Shown: positions 1 to 11,884 of the stretch, piece by piece | How the letters are laid out: each line of letters opens with the position of its first letter | Numbering within the stretch: position 1 is the first letter of the stretch | DNA from: Catonia carolina | Taxonomy: Eukaryota; Arthropoda; Insecta; Hemiptera; Achilidae | Assembly: GCA_035578175.1 (NCBI GenBank) | Contig: JAQMRL010000003.1 | Coordinates: forward strand, 106,194,969-106,258,968 | Direction of reading: 5' to 3' | Length of the DNA: 64,000 nucleotides | Made by a program: the position numbers and the translations under genes | The notes under the pieces: model-generated | Told to the model about the DNA's origin: nothing | Databases searched by the model: none | The model's input: the letters and a program-made list of their open reading frames with translations, nothing else

Positions 1-226
1 TTCTCTCAGAGGAGATAACTCTGACTATAGTGTCTTTTATAGTGTCTATAGTATTATTTATAGTATTATTTATATAGTGTCTATAGTGTATTTATAGTGT
101 CTATCTCTTTTGTTCTTAAATGCTTTAGTCATGTAATTAGCTGACCATGTAATAAGAAACAGAACTATTTTTTGTAACACTGGAACTAGCAGATAGATTA
201 CAATTAACACTCCTTGTTATGGGCAA
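1..226 (-). repeat. HT retroposon copy 1 (cut by window start)
   Basis: This is the 5' half of the HT repeat in reverse orientation; the rest lies outside the window. It matches the other HT copies through the block around 120-226, which includes the ACTATTTTTTGTA segment and the 5' terminus near the GGGCAA at the right edge. Positions 26-106 are abnormal: where other copies have a short spacer, this copy has a tandem expansion of units such as TATAGTGTCT. No coding function is visible. Confidence 0.8.
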
Positions 227-654
227 GATAATAAACTATTTAAGCTAAATCCACACTAAAAAAAATTAACACCTTTTTTTTTAGGTGTCTTATCTTTTAA
301 GAAAATTTGCTACTGCTATCAAGGTTACTGAGATTTTTTGACTTTATGTGCTTCCGGACGAAAAAAGGTAACCAAACTCACACCATACCAGTTCCGAAGT
401 CTTCTCAATCATGATGTTCTCTGTCGATCTGAATCGCGCGTATCCTTTATCTTCCCTGTATGATATTTTACAGCATTCTATTTCTTTCCTTTCATCAAAT
501 GACAAAAATACTATAATTTTCGATATTACACATTATTCACAACTTCCATATTATTTTTTTATTTTGCTTCACCAAGATATCCGTGTTCTTTATTCTATCA
601 AACATACGTATATTTATTCATTGTGTATGTACCCTGTAACATTATAATCGCCTG
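227..654. other. Spacer, nothing recognised
   Basis: AT-rich sequence between the HT repeat and a LINE remnant. A 78-codon open frame occurs at 411-647 on the plus strand, but it has low-complexity composition and no recognisable motif, so I do not call it a gene. Confidence 0.4.
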
Positions 655-1018
655 TAACTCCACATTTCGAAGGCCTTGAGTTTTTTCCTCATTATGATTC
701 AACGTCCAAGCCTTAATACCATAATAACAACACTGAGAATATATAATAGCAAATCAATCTAATACTAAGGGAATCCTAGATTCCTACTGCATAAAATTCT
801 ACTCATCCTTCTAAATGTAGTAGGGTTTGTTCAACGCACGATCTGATCCTCGCTGTGTTATCCAATCCGTATCCAGCATTCCCGACAACAGAAGCTGTCT
901 ACACTTTCAAAACAGTGCCTTGAATTCTAATATCAGTTGTCATACCAGATCGTTTAGCTGTCTCAAGTATCTTGGTTTTATAGGCATTTATATTGAGGTC
1001 TAGCTCTTTACGTTCATT
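655..1018 (-). mobile_element. L3x-type LINE remnant (reverse transcriptase thumb region)
   Basis: Read on the minus strand, this encodes broken pieces of the C-terminal half of a non-LTR reverse transcriptase. The pieces are ELDLNINAYKTKIL, then RMSRILCSRNLG, then KLKAFEMWSYR, which is the usual order in LINE 'endonuclease-reverse transcriptase' proteins. Stops and frameshifts separate them, so the copy is dead. The last peptide overlaps in type with the AFEKWCYRMLKIR start of the copy at 16565, so the two appear to be different parts of one family. Confidence 0.6.
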
Positions 1019-1151
1019 ACAACAAAACATAAATTAGTCATATTTTTAATTTAAAAAGAAAAGTATACATCATAAAAAATGAATTTTGGCAAACGACTTA
1101 TGGACCATCTTGTAATTTTATATTAAATAACAATCTTTAATGATAATAACC

Positions 1152-1446
1152 CACCGCGTTGGTCTAGAGGTAAAGTCATCGCCACGAGTCAGCTGTTTAA
1201 CATCTGATTTTTGGAGACGAAGGTTTCTGGTTAAAATCCTAGTAAATTTAGTACTTTTATACGGGTTTGAATAGTAGACAGTGGTTACCAGTCTACTTTA
1301 ACAATTGGGGTTCAAATAACCTTACTATCAATGGTCAGCCTGGGTCTGTACATGACTGCACCTCATTTACACGTCATACATATCATCGTCATCTCATTGG
1401 GTTATGGGGTTGCTTTTTGTTCTTAAATTGAACAGATTGAAACGTA
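1152..1446 (+). repeat. trA tRNA-derived SINE, 5' part (split by a mariner)
   Basis: The A-box-like GGTCTAGAGGTAAAG lies at 1161-1175 and a degenerate B box (GGTTAAAATCC) about 60 bases later. The body then follows the same order as the copies at 4028 and 36596, including the ATTGAACAGATTG block near the end. The SINE is interrupted at 1447 by a mariner, and its A-rich tail resumes at 2379. Pol III transcription is inferred from the boxes only. Confidence 0.8.
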
Positions 1447-1448
1447 TA

Positions 1449-2376
1449 CGAGGTGTGGCTATTTAATAACGAGACTGACGTAAAAAATTTAATTTTAATT
1501 TTATACATAATCACTTATTGTCACCTTCAATATTATACACTCCTTCTCTATCCCTACAACGCTCCATGCGTTTTTCATTGTTGGAAATAGTGCTGTAAGT
1601 CATTGTCTGTCAGCTCCTTCAGGACGCGTGCCGCTTTCTCTTTTACAGCTTCCACAGACCCAAATCTTGTCCCTTTTAATGCAGATTTCACCTTAGGGAA
1701 CAGGTAGAAGATAATAACATGTGATGAAACGTGGTTTTTTACTTATGATCGGGAAACGAAGCGCCAATCCATGGACTGGAAGGGCCGAACTTCACCGAGA
1801 GCCAAACAAGCTCGAATGAGCAAGTCAAAATTTAAAGCAATGATGATCGTTTTTTTATATCCATGGGACTGTGTACTTTCACTGGGTTCCTGAAGGTCAA
1901 ACAATTAATCAATATTACTACCTTGAGGTAGTTTCTAAACTACGTCAAAGAGTAAGGAAATACGTCCCAAAATGTGGAAGGACAAATTGTGGGTTCTCCA
2001 CCAAGACAATGCGCCAGCTCATTCCGCGTTATCTTTCAAGAGGTTCCTAGCCAAGTCTAGCATCTCAGTGTTAGAACATCCACCTTATTCACCAGATCTT
2101 GCACCATGTGACTTCTACCTGTTCCCTAAGGTGAAATCTGCATTAAAAGGGACAAGATTTGAGTCTGTGGAAGCTGTAAAAGAGAAAGCGGCACGTGTCC
2201 TGAAGGAGCTGACAGAAGATGGCTACCAGCACTGTTTCCAACAATGGAAAATTCACATGAAGCGTTGCAGGGATAGAGAAGGAGTGTATATTGAAGGTGA
2301 CAATAAGTAATTATCTATAAAATAAAAATAAATTTTTTTCATAACGTCAGTCTCGTTATTTAATAGACACACCTCG
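1449..2376 (+). mobile_element. mariner (DD34D) element with inverted-duplicated 3' end
   Basis: The terminal inverted repeats are about 33 bp (1449-1481 and 2344-2376, starting CGAGGTGTG) with two mismatches. They are flanked by TA dinucleotides at 1447-1448 and 2377-2378, the expected mariner target duplication. The inverted match continues well inside: 1449-1710 is a near copy of 2112-2376 on the opposite strand. The usual 5' half of the gene (N-terminal DNA-binding part) is therefore missing and replaced by a reversed copy of the 3' end. The insertion lies in the tail of a trA SINE. Confidence 0.9.
1711..2310 (+). pseudogene. mariner transposase, catalytic part, broken
   Basis: The frame starts at the first catalytic aspartate (CDETW, codon 1723-1725). 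It continues through HQDNAPAH (second Asp) to YSPDLAPCDFYLFP (third Asp). There are 34 residues between the second and third Asp, which defines the mariner DD34D family. Two small deletions break the frame: about 2 nt near 1856 and 1 nt near 1969. The longest clean stretch is 1972-2310, ending at TAA. The N-terminal helix-turn-helix region is absent. No active transposase can be made from this copy. Confidence 0.88.
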
Positions 2377-2378
2377 TA

Positions 2379-2405
2379 CATATTAAGGATAAAAAAAATA
2401 ATAAT
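2379..2405 (+). repeat. trA SINE, 3' tail beyond the mariner
   Basis: The sequence CATATTAAGGATAAAAAAAA matches the usual trA end (CACATTAGGGATAAAAAAA). It shows that the flanks at 1446 and 2379 were once joined. Confidence 0.75.
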
Positions 2406-3180
2406 TTATTTTATAAGGTGCTTCGATTAAGTTTGAATTTAGTATTTCTAGTGGATACAAATGAAAATCGGTTAAATCTGTAAAAGTAAAAATATATAGA
2501 TTTGGTTGAATACTCAGAAAAATACGGTAGGTTATACAATTTATTTTATGTATAAACTATTTATTTTATGTTTAAGAACGGTAAAAATATTCAAATGTTA
2601 ACAGGTTAAAAACCAATATAGAGCATATGTGTACTGTATATTTACTTCCATGTTTGTAAATAAATAGTGTGTGTGTATAGAAAAAGCAAGTAAATACGAG
2701 AGAAAGTAAAATCTTGTCGAACTCTTTAGACGGTTTTGCTTGTTACTCGTACTAACGAATGCAGTACAATCTCTTTTATTACTATTATTACTATTACTAC
2801 GATTAGTATCGCTTGTGTTGGGGGGGGGGGGGGTACGTGCACATAAGCTATATAAGTAAGAACTTTACTTCAACATTTCCTTTTCTCGATCTTCGTTTTA
2901 TTTAATTACTGCTATCAAACAAGCTGAGGCAAAGAGACACTGCCTTCTTAATCCAACTGAAATAAATCCCTACATCATTTACTATTAAATATCAAACGAT
3001 GTACTGTACTTTAAAGAGATCTCTTCCAACCAAAATTTATTACGAAGATTTATAAATGAAACTTTATTAAACGAGAGAAAACATCAAGACTATTATAAAT
3101 CTCATTACTATTTTAGAGAAACTGTCATTCCTCTGAAGACTAATTTGTTAATTATAGAAAACTATAGAAAAAAAAAAAAA
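2406..3180. other. AT-rich spacer with a G homopolymer
   Basis: No gene recognised. It contains short TTA/CTA repeats near 2778-2800, a run of about 14 Gs at 2820-2834 (unusual in such AT-rich DNA), and a poly(A) run at 3170-3185. Confidence 0.5.
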
Positions 3181-3182
3181 AA

Positions 3183-3500
3183 AAATTGATGTAAAACACT
3201 CACACGACTCTCTCTTGCCAATGTAAATAATAAAACATATTAATTTTTATTCATGAGTAATCAATGTAAAATTAAAAACATAACCTAATTTTAATCATGA
3301 CGCAATATGAAAATCAACCTCTGTAGAACTTAAAAATACGGAAAAACACTAATTAACGCTAAAATAGCTTCTGTAATAAAAAATGCTTGAAATAAAAGTT
3401 GCAGGGTTTTTAATTTTCTATAATTTAATTCTCTTAAGTTAAAATTTTTCAAATTCTCTTCTGCGAAGTAATTTCAAAAAATTTCATTCTCACTTTTGTC
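3183..3500 (-). repeat. GT element, right-end fragment
   Basis: This is the reverse orientation of the right end of the GT-element family: a GTGTGAG-containing end, the CTCTTGCCAAT block, then the conserved AATCATGA...AAATGAAAATCAACCTC segment and part of one internal repeat. It is cut off after about 300 bp, and the microsatellite and left end are missing. It is diverged from the copies at 14656 and 41588. Confidence 0.7.
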
Positions 3501-3661
3501 AGCATTCCTAAAATTCCAGTGAAAACATATTATTGAGAAAATTTTATCCCTTAAGAGTGCTATAATAATATTATAATCTTTAACTATTTTTTGTTACCGA
3601 ACTTTTTTTTGCTGAATAATCAAAATTTCAAATTTTATGATTTAATCGATTTTATGTATTA

Positions 3662-4765
3662 AATATTACCGGCCTTCGGGCCAGCCCAGTCAGTCAGCTG
3701 GTAGAAAGTCGCTATTACTTGTTAAGTAACACCGGTTAGGCAAGCGACTTTGTATGGTAACCAGTTGACAGCCATCTATGAACAAACTCTATTGGGGGTC
3801 CCTGTTCAAACTATGTAAAATAAAACACACGTCAAAAAAATTACAGCAAAAGCAGCGATTAAATTGGGTAGTTGTCAACAATGTACAGTTCCCGATAACA
3901 AATAAAAGCTAAAAAAAAAAATTACTATTTTATGTATTAATATTTAGATATAAAATGTTCTTCTTTCTTTCTTTTATACAAAATTTTTATTAATATATTT
4001 TTATATTAATAATTAATAGTTATTATTCACACCGGGTTGGTCTAGAGGTAAAGTCGTCGTCAAAGTCAGCTGTTTAACAGCTGACTTTCGGAGACGAAGG
4101 TTCCTGGTTCAAATCCTAGTAAAGGTAGTTACTTTTATACGGATTTGAATGCTAGACAGTGGTTACTGGTGTACTTTGATGGTTGGGGTTCAGTAAATCA
4201 TACTCTCAGGAATGGTCGACCTGAGTCTGTTCAAGACTACACTTCATTTTCACGTCATATTTATCATCCCTCTCTCATTGGATCATTGGGTTACTTATTG
4301 TTCTGAATTGAATAGATTGCAACGTACAGACATTAGGGATAAAAAAATTAATTAAACGTTAGTTGCTAAAGTTTACAATTTTTATCATTAGAATTCGATT
4401 GAATTGTTTTCTGATTCTATTAATGTGAGTTCCTATTATTAGAAAAATTTACTTATTATTCTGACATTCTAAAGATTAGATTGTAATGTCGTAGTTTTGT
4501 TATAATAAAAGAACAAATGTTAGTAAATTGTAAAAAAGGTTACTGGAAACTGTACATTATTGACAACTACCCAGTTTGTACGCTGTTTTTCACTGTAATT
4601 CTGATGTTTATCAAGCATGGATTTGATTAGGTTTCTTACTGGAGTTCATTGTGACTGTCAGCTGGTCACCGTACCACCCAACCTCACCCAACCAGTGTTA
4701 CGTAGCTATTAATAGTATATAACTCTGTTCCAGCTGACTGACTGGGCTCGGCTAAAGGCCAGTGT
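3662..4765. mobile_element. LT element with ~225-bp inverted arms, trA SINE nested inside
   Basis: The left arm (about 3667-3895) and the right arm (about 4540-4763, read in reverse) share the same order of blocks. These are GGCC...GCCCAGTCAGTCAGCTGG, then a GTAACAC..GGTT region, then AAAnCAGCG, then GGGTAGTTGTCAA and TGTACAGTT. Between the arms lies a trA SINE plus AT-rich DNA, with no coding sequence, so this is a non-autonomous (MITE or foldback-like) DNA element. I could not identify a clear target duplication, so the superfamily is open. Confidence 0.75.
4028..4350 (+). repeat. trA tRNA-derived SINE, near full length
   Basis: This is the best trA copy here. It has the A box GGTCTAGAGGTAAAG, a T-arm/B-box GGTTCAAATCC, a conserved body of about 220 bp, the ATTGAATAGATTGCAACG block, and the tail ATTAGGGATAAAAAAA. 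It sits inside the LT element, so it inserted later than that element. Between the two boxes lies the inverted pair CAGCTGTTTAACAGCTG. Confidence 0.85.
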
Positions 4766-6502
4766 AGTTATTTTGAAAGATTAATTTTTAAAAAATTCAT
4801 AAGAGTAATCTTTGAAATATTAAGTAAACCAGAAAATTATGTAATAACCATATAGCAGAGCTAGCGATATTTAGTTATTGATAAAAAGGTTCTACAAGAC
4901 GTGATAACCCGAATTTCCCGGATTTAATTCTCTCTGGATTTGAAGTATCCCGCAGTATTATTATGGTATAAAGACGTTTAAAAACCAGTTTGGTTAATAA
5001 AAAACCATTAGCAGTTGATGCAATTACAGGTAAAATAAAAAAAATAAAAGAAGAAACCGAGTTTTCAGTTGGTAGTTGGTAGAGCTGACTAAAATTGTAC
5101 ATTATAAAACGTTTTTGTTTTGTTTTTTTAAATCTTTCGAATATTATTTCTACAAAAATAACCATTACAAAATAATTTATAACAACATGTTGCAAAAATA
5201 GACTGCCTTGTTAGGTATTCATGCCACGCTATGTTCTTCAACCTAATAATTCATTAAATCTTAGTTAAAGCAGGTTGGTTGGATCGTGGTGGGTTGCCTT
5301 TTAACATAAACCATTATTTTCTCCACGTAATAATATTCCTTTCCGTAGTTTAGTGTGGTGCGTTAGACAGTTTCAAATTTGTTAAAGCTTGACATGGTAT
5401 TAAATATTAAATTAAACAACTGACTGACTGACTTTAAATACAATTAATTCAACATAATAGTTGTTTAATACGTCCTCTAAATCTCTGTGTTAGTAAACGG
5501 TTAAAGAACTTTATTTTAAGTATATATATTAATTATTAAAAATTTCTTCTTGCTGGTTTGAAAAATAGAAAACTCTATACATTACTAATTTGTAAATTGT
5601 TAACCGAAAATATTAATCAATCAAGTTAAAAATAATTTATTTTTCAAATAAAAAGTCTTAAAATATTTCCCCTAATTTGAGTCATGAGTTATAATTCATA
5701 AAAATGGTTTAACAAAAATTAATTTTTTTAAACAAAACTATGAAACTGTACAGGAAACTGTACAGGTGTGTTGTTCCGAATTCAATCTAAAGTAGATTAC
5801 TTGAAAATATCTTAGAATTTTCTCTTCGTTTCTGATGTTGTCTTTTTTCAGTACAACATTCAGTTTTAAGATTCTCTCAGAATCTTTTTTTTTCTTTACT
5901 TTGGGAAGTTGTGTTAAATTTTAGTAGTCTTTTCCGACTTGAGTTCTGCAGGATTTTCAACTAAAATACTTCACTTCTAAATCCGGTTTTATCGTAGTAG
6001 TAATTTCTGTTAACCCTAGTTTTTCCATTTCCTGTTTATGATTAAAGTTTATTATCTTTATCATTAAAAATGTTTAATTTTGGTTATTTAATCAATTGTT
6101 AATCATTCTCTTTGCGTGACCAAAAATCTCGATTGTTTATAATTGATTCTTCTATCGTTTCAATGTCTTTGAAGAAGTTTTTATTTGATTTAAACCTTCC
6201 TTTTCCTGATTTTAATATATATGATCCATATATCTTACTCAAATTTTCCCTCTGTTCTCCAGAAATTCTTGCGTTTGACTTTTCATAGTTAGAATCGTTT
6301 TAATTCCATAGTTTCATTTTTAACGATATTTTAAAATCCCTGTATTCATAAAATACGGACTTGTATTTTCATTAAAATCTTGTATAAAATATATTATACC
6401 TTTGAAAATAATTTGTATTGAAGAGAATATTAGTGATATATTGAAATTATATGGGTTGAAGCATTAATAATTTTCACCGGGAATCTACAACATATACTAT
6501 CA
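4766..6502. other. AT-rich spacer, nothing recognised
   Basis: No repeat or gene that I recognise. A 106-codon minus-strand open frame at 4875-5195 contains hydrophobic and low-complexity residues only. Short GACT repeats occur at 5423-5433. Confidence 0.4.
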
Positions 6503-6509
6503 AACCATT

Positions 6510-6907
6510 TGCCCATAACAAATAGGTGGTGTTAAATTATTTGAACTCGATCTGTTTGTTCCAGGGCTACAAAAAATAGTTTTGTGCCTTATCAAATGGT
6601 CAGCTATGACTGGTGGTGACATGGTGGTTATATGACTGAAGTATTTAAGAGCAGAAGAGGTAGAGGTGTAAAAGAGACTAGTCACAGTTATCTCCTCTAA
6701 AAGTTATAAATTTCATTATACAGCCAGACCCTGTGATGAATGAAATGAATATGTCATTTGCAGGGTGGAAAGTAGATACTTTTCAGAGGGCCTGGCATGC
6801 TGATAGCATAATTTTCCACCCAGTGAGGAAGGCAATAGTATTGTTTTACTTAGTAAAGCCTCTAGAGGTTCAAACCAGCCTTTCGGCTGATGACCTAAAC
6901 AACATCG
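6510..6907 (+). repeat. HT retroposon copy 2, full length
   Basis: It starts TGCCCATAAC and ends with the hairpin AAACCAGCC-TTTC-GGCTGATGAC (6872-6894) followed by CTAAACAAC. AACCATT at 6503-6509 is repeated at 6908-6914, a plausible target-site duplication that marks it as a retroposon. Open frames on both strands here (6733-6927 plus, 6716-6925 minus) are repeat sequence. No clear Pol III boxes are visible at the 5' end, so calling it a SINE is an inference. Confidence 0.85.
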
Positions 6908-6914
6908 AACCATT

Positions 6915-9900
6915 AAAGCGACCATAGGATTCCAATGAGACTTTGATTATTTTTTATTGCCATATTAAATCTATAAAAAAAGTTGATCTTTTAATGGAAT
7001 TATTACAAGAAAACTTACGGAGAGACTTAAGAACCCTGAAAAATATTATTCTTACAGGAGCAAGCCTACCCGTATCTTTTTTCTTTTCATCTGATAGAGC
7101 AATCTTTGAAGATTATCATTGATCTTTCCATTAATTAAAATATTACTTGTCAAATTTACTCTTTATGTAATGATTTTAGATAATTTACAAAATATAATTG
7201 TAACAAAACTCTGATATTTTATAATCAAGATATTTCTTCAATATTTTTTCTATTGGTTAAACAAAGTGCTAAAAGTTCATCGATTTTAATACGAAACAAC
7301 GGAATAACGTATTTTTAGATAATAATCACAAACTGGAAGAACTAAAACGGAAAACTAAACATTTATAAATATATTTTTAAACAAATCACGTCGTTTTTTA
7401 TTGAAAATAACTTATAATTTTGTATTTGATAAGATGTGTTATTGTATTTAAAAAAATGAAATGACTTGTTGACGGTATCATATTTGGTATTATATCATTG
7501 ACTTTATAAACAGTTAAACCTAAAATAAAAACATATTACTAGTAAAAAGGCCTCAAAGGACCTTGAAAATATTATTGTTTTTTAAAAAAGTAAAGAATTC
7601 ACTATTATTTTGCTGAATTAGGCATTTCTGCTTTCCTGATGCGTTTTTCAATAATAGCAACTTTTCAATTCATTTCACTGTAAAATTGCGGATTCGTGTT
7701 AATTTAGATATATGTATCTAAATATTAAATGATAATGTTGATAATATTCATGGTTTTATTTTGGTAAAAACCTAACAAAATAGATTAAAAAATCACAGTA
7801 ACAGATAAAAATCTCACATGCACGTAAACTAGATTTATTTTGAAGAGAAACATTAAAGTTATTTTACAAGAAATTTTTTAAAAATTCCATACAATTTTTA
7901 ACGGACGTTGATTTAAATGTAAACAAAATTTTGTTATGTTCTATTATTGTAAACAGAATTAATTATTTATTTTTACTTTCCTTGGATACAGTACGGTAAA
8001 GAAATTTCCGGGTATGGTAATAAAATAACATTAGCTACCTGCTACCAATGACACAAGTAAAATTTTCTTGTGTCGAACCGACACGAGAAAGGAAAGAAAG
8101 AAGTCAGCTTCACAAGGATACGCAAAGGATACTCATGTTTAAACACATAGTCGTCTTTTGACTAAAACAGATTCTCCAAAATGTAACTGTATTCTTTCGA
8201 TAAGACATCTGATGGAATGTAATGGTTTACAAAATCTGCGATTTAAATTGAAAATGCCTAATGATATGAACAAGTGCCTAAATCAACTGACCTTCCACGG
8301 TTTTTTTTTAAATTACTTTATTAACTCCAATAACCTCAGTATATTTTTTGTGTTTTAATGTTTCTTGAATTTCGAGATACTGTAATGCTCTAAGCTTCAC
8401 CATGTTAATTAGCTTTATAAGTTTTTTTCTATTTTATTCTTTTGTTGTGCGATGTACGTATTAATAATTTTTGAACAAAATTATTATAGTAGTTTAATTT
8501 TTGTAGTCATTGATAATCTTTGTTGTTGACGTGACTTTAAAACATTAAATAAAAAAAATCATTGTACAAGAAGGAGTTATCACTTCATATAAATCCCAAT
8601 ATCTTAATGACAAAAAAATTTAGTCTCAATTCACGATTAGCGTTTTCAAAATTTATACAATAATCCTTTGATAAAAAAATTTGACCTTGATCAACAATGG
8701 CTTAAAATGTAACCTAGCCATTTTTTGAGAACGAAATCACAGTGGTTGTTTTGAATAATTGCCGGTGGCTCTATAATCTCATGGTGTTCACCTCTTTAGT
8801 TAGGTTTAAAAACCTGTAAAATTTTTGGTAATAGTCTTTATGATAAGTGATTTTAAATGGATATTAGAAACGTTTTGATCAATATTTTAGATGAATAACT
8901 ACGCTCAATTGGAACCAAGAACTTTAGTGATATGTGAGAACTTTAGTTGGTGCAGTTTTTTAAATTGTGAATCAAGTTAGAATTAAGTTGACAAAGTTAG
9001 TTATCAAGTTAGTTACCCTAGCAGCTATAGTAATGAATGAACTGTGGTCTTTGGTTATGAATCTGTGAATAGAATGTATTGATACGTTCCTCCTGGCCCT
9101 AGCCGGCAGTGGTATCCGGTTTTCCGGATTACCAATATGTAACATTGAATGCACCACTATGGTCGAAAATTGATAACTTTTCACTATCAGTGTTTAACAA
9201 AACCCTTATTCCATATCTTTTATTTCGTTGCGTTCCGTTGGTAATAAAAAAATATTTTAGTGTTTTGGCTACTTGATTTTGCCTTCTGTTGCACTGCTGT
9301 CTCTATATATAGACTACACACAAATAACATTTATGATATTGCTACACAAAGTTGCTTATATTTTGATGTGTTATTCACAAATCACCAGACTTCGTATTTA
9401 CAAAATTTTAAATTGTGTATTATTTAACATTCAAGTTGTATTGTTAATTTGTCGGTCATTATAGAGAGTATTAATAAATATTTATTCAATAAAAAAGTTT
9501 TCAGAACAATTTAAACTATATTTTACAATAGTAACGACAAATTCTTGTAATACACTGTATAAATAAATCAATTTATTTGGTTATCAGTTTAAAACTTTAT
9601 GAATATCATATGCTATAACAGCTGATATGGTAATTTACAAAATTATAAAAAACATTCCCTCTAGCGGTAACGAATGCGGTATAATAACAAAAATTTCCTT
9701 TTTTAATCACTTCATACGTTCCCTATTTAAACAATACTATCTCATTAAATTGAACCTACTGTTTCTTGGTATGAATTTAAAAATAGGTACTTATTTTATA
9801 AAGAACATACGTAACTTTAAAAATTTATAACAAATGAATAACAAATGTAAACTACTTTATTGGATACTGGATAAGAAGTTAAAGCTTTCACTTTTTAACA

Positions 9901-10376
9901 AATTTTGGTGTACAAATTAATTTTGAAGTCCATTTGGACTTTTGGAATTCAGCTTTGGGAAACAACCAGTAACTTCATCATAGAAATCATCAAATTATCA
10001 ATCAAAAATTCTTGGCAAACTTACATAATCACCATGGTATATCTCTAACAAAATTCTACAAACAAAATTAATGTACTTACAGTATTACACGAAATATTAA
10101 AATTTTCGTAACTATACCATAAGAAATAAGAAAAATCAATCCTAAGTTTTGATAGTACATGTTCTAGATAACACAAAAACACTCAGAATATTACGATTAA
10201 AAAATTAAACAGATATAAAGATGTATTAATGTAACTAGAAACACAATCAAGAAAAGGAGTTGCATTGATGGATGAATCATCCATTCAAGATCCATACACA
10301 AATCACTATTTTATTTACCATTTATTGATATCTATTTTTTTGTTCCGTGGTGAATAGATTGTAGAATTTTTCTGTT
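6915..10376. other. AT-rich spacer, nothing recognised
   Basis: About 3.5 kb of AT-rich DNA with no family match that I can see. The short open frames at 8158-8358, 8972-9184 (minus), 9273-9464 and 9627-9830 lack motifs and are at the length expected by chance. Positions 9085-9160 are slightly GC-richer but not identifiable. Confidence 0.4.
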
Positions 10377-10377
10377 C

Positions 10378-10771
10378 TGTAGGTCATCAGCCGAAAGGCT
10401 GGTTTGAACCTCTAGAGGTTTTACTAAGTAAAACGAGGACTAAGGAGGTTGCCAATGCCTCCCTCACTGAGTAGAAAAATATGCTTATCAGCATGTCGGG
10501 CCCTCTGAAAAGAATCTACTTTCCACCCTGCAAATGATACTTTCACTTCATTCACCACAGGGTCTGGCTGTATAATGAAATTCATTAGCGTACTCTCAGA
10601 GGAGATAACTGTAACTAGTGTCTTTTACACCTTTACTTCTTCTGTCCTTAAAGGATTCAGTCTTATAATTGGCTGACCATGTGGAAAGAAACTATTTTTT
10701 GTAGCCCTGGAATTAACAGATCGAGTGCAAATAATTTAACACTCCACCTGCCTGTTATGGGCAAATAATTT
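10378..10771 (-). repeat. HT retroposon copy 3
   Basis: Reverse-oriented and near full length. The hairpin end (GTCATCAGCC-GAAA-GGCTGGTTT) is at the left and the 5' terminus (CCTGTTATGGGCA) at the right. The (AAC)n tail is absent. The internal open frame starting MNFIIQPDPVV is kept for about 50 codons before a stop. Confidence 0.82.
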
Positions 10772-10948
10772 CTCTGTAAAAACGAAAAGTAGGCTACTGT
10801 AAAAATCAATACAGTAATTTCAAAAATAGGTTAGAGTATTTCTAAAATAAATGTTTAAAAACCTTTGTAATTCCATTCTTAGATCATAAGACAATGCTTA
10901 CATTGTCGATAAGAGTTTGTAGAGAAATGGTGCTTATTTTTGCATCAG

Positions 10949-11048
10949 CTCTAGTTTAAGGTTTTAACGATTTCTATCACTATATTAAATAGTTCTACAA
11001 ACAATCTCTCTAGTTTAAGGTTTTAACGATTTCTATCACTATATTAAA
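10949..11048 (+). repeat. 59-bp-period direct duplication
   Basis: A block of about 41 bp beginning CTAGTTTAAGGTTTTAACG occurs at about 10951 and again 59 bases later, almost unchanged. It is a recent local duplication of unique-looking DNA. Confidence 0.8.
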
Positions 11049-11529
11049 GCTCTGTTTACATTAAATATACGGTATTATAGTTATTTACGGTAACGACATA
11101 ACTATATTTATTCACATTTTGTATATGGGATATGCCATTTTACCCATTCCTATTCACGTCTCCAGTTCAATGTCATTAAAATCAACGGCTGCATTAAAGC
11201 AACAACGATTAAAAGCCGTTAAAATTTCCACTCGGCTTATAATCACTGTATTAGAAGATAATATATGATGTGATAATATGATTCCATGTAATCATTTTAG
11301 AGATAGACTGTCTTTATAATGACCTAATAACATTTTCAGCAGCGTGTGGAGTATAACATAATATGCACCCAACCTACAATTTGTCCAGTTTAAAAATCAG
11401 TTGCCACCATAATTCAGTTTTGTTGTTATCACTTTAACTTTCTCATAATAGGAATGTTTCAACCATAACTATATTTTATTGTTAAGGGTTTCAAATTTCG
11501 AGTAAATTATGTGATTTTTTATATAATAG

Positions 11530-11690
11530 TCGGTTGGTGTAGTGGTCAGCTCAACTGGCTTCAATGTGAGAGTCCCATGTTCCATTCCCCGCCAGATCTG
11601 GCATTCTTTCATCCTTCATTTTCATCCATTACCATTTCATCGTCTGTAATGTGCATAGCAGTTGGACGTTAAAAATATATAAGAAAACAT
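11530..11690 (+). repeat. trC tRNA-derived SINE
   Basis: The A box TTGGTGTAGTGGTCAGC is near 11534 and the B-box-like ATGTTCCATTCCC is near 11577. The body then reads CTGGCATTCTTTCATC, and a conserved 3' block ends CAGTTGGACGTTAAA. The same order occurs at 36269 and 61159. Pol III promoter activity is inferred. Confidence 0.75.
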
Positions 11691-11884
11691 ATATCTATTT
11701 AAAAATGTATTGCATTGATATTACCTGTAACTTATTTCGTGCGAAAACAACGCAGCTCAGGCCGTAACAGTTGGTTCAGTACCGTACCAATAAATTAAAT
11801 CCAGAATCTTCGGCTTAGCCGATCGTTAATCTAAAACAGTGGCCATCAATACTTAAGCAACTTAAGCTGTTAAGAATTTTTTAA

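Noticed and set aside
3183..3500. A separate new repeat family
   Set aside because: It aligns with the right end of the GT elements at 18732 (reverse) and 41588.
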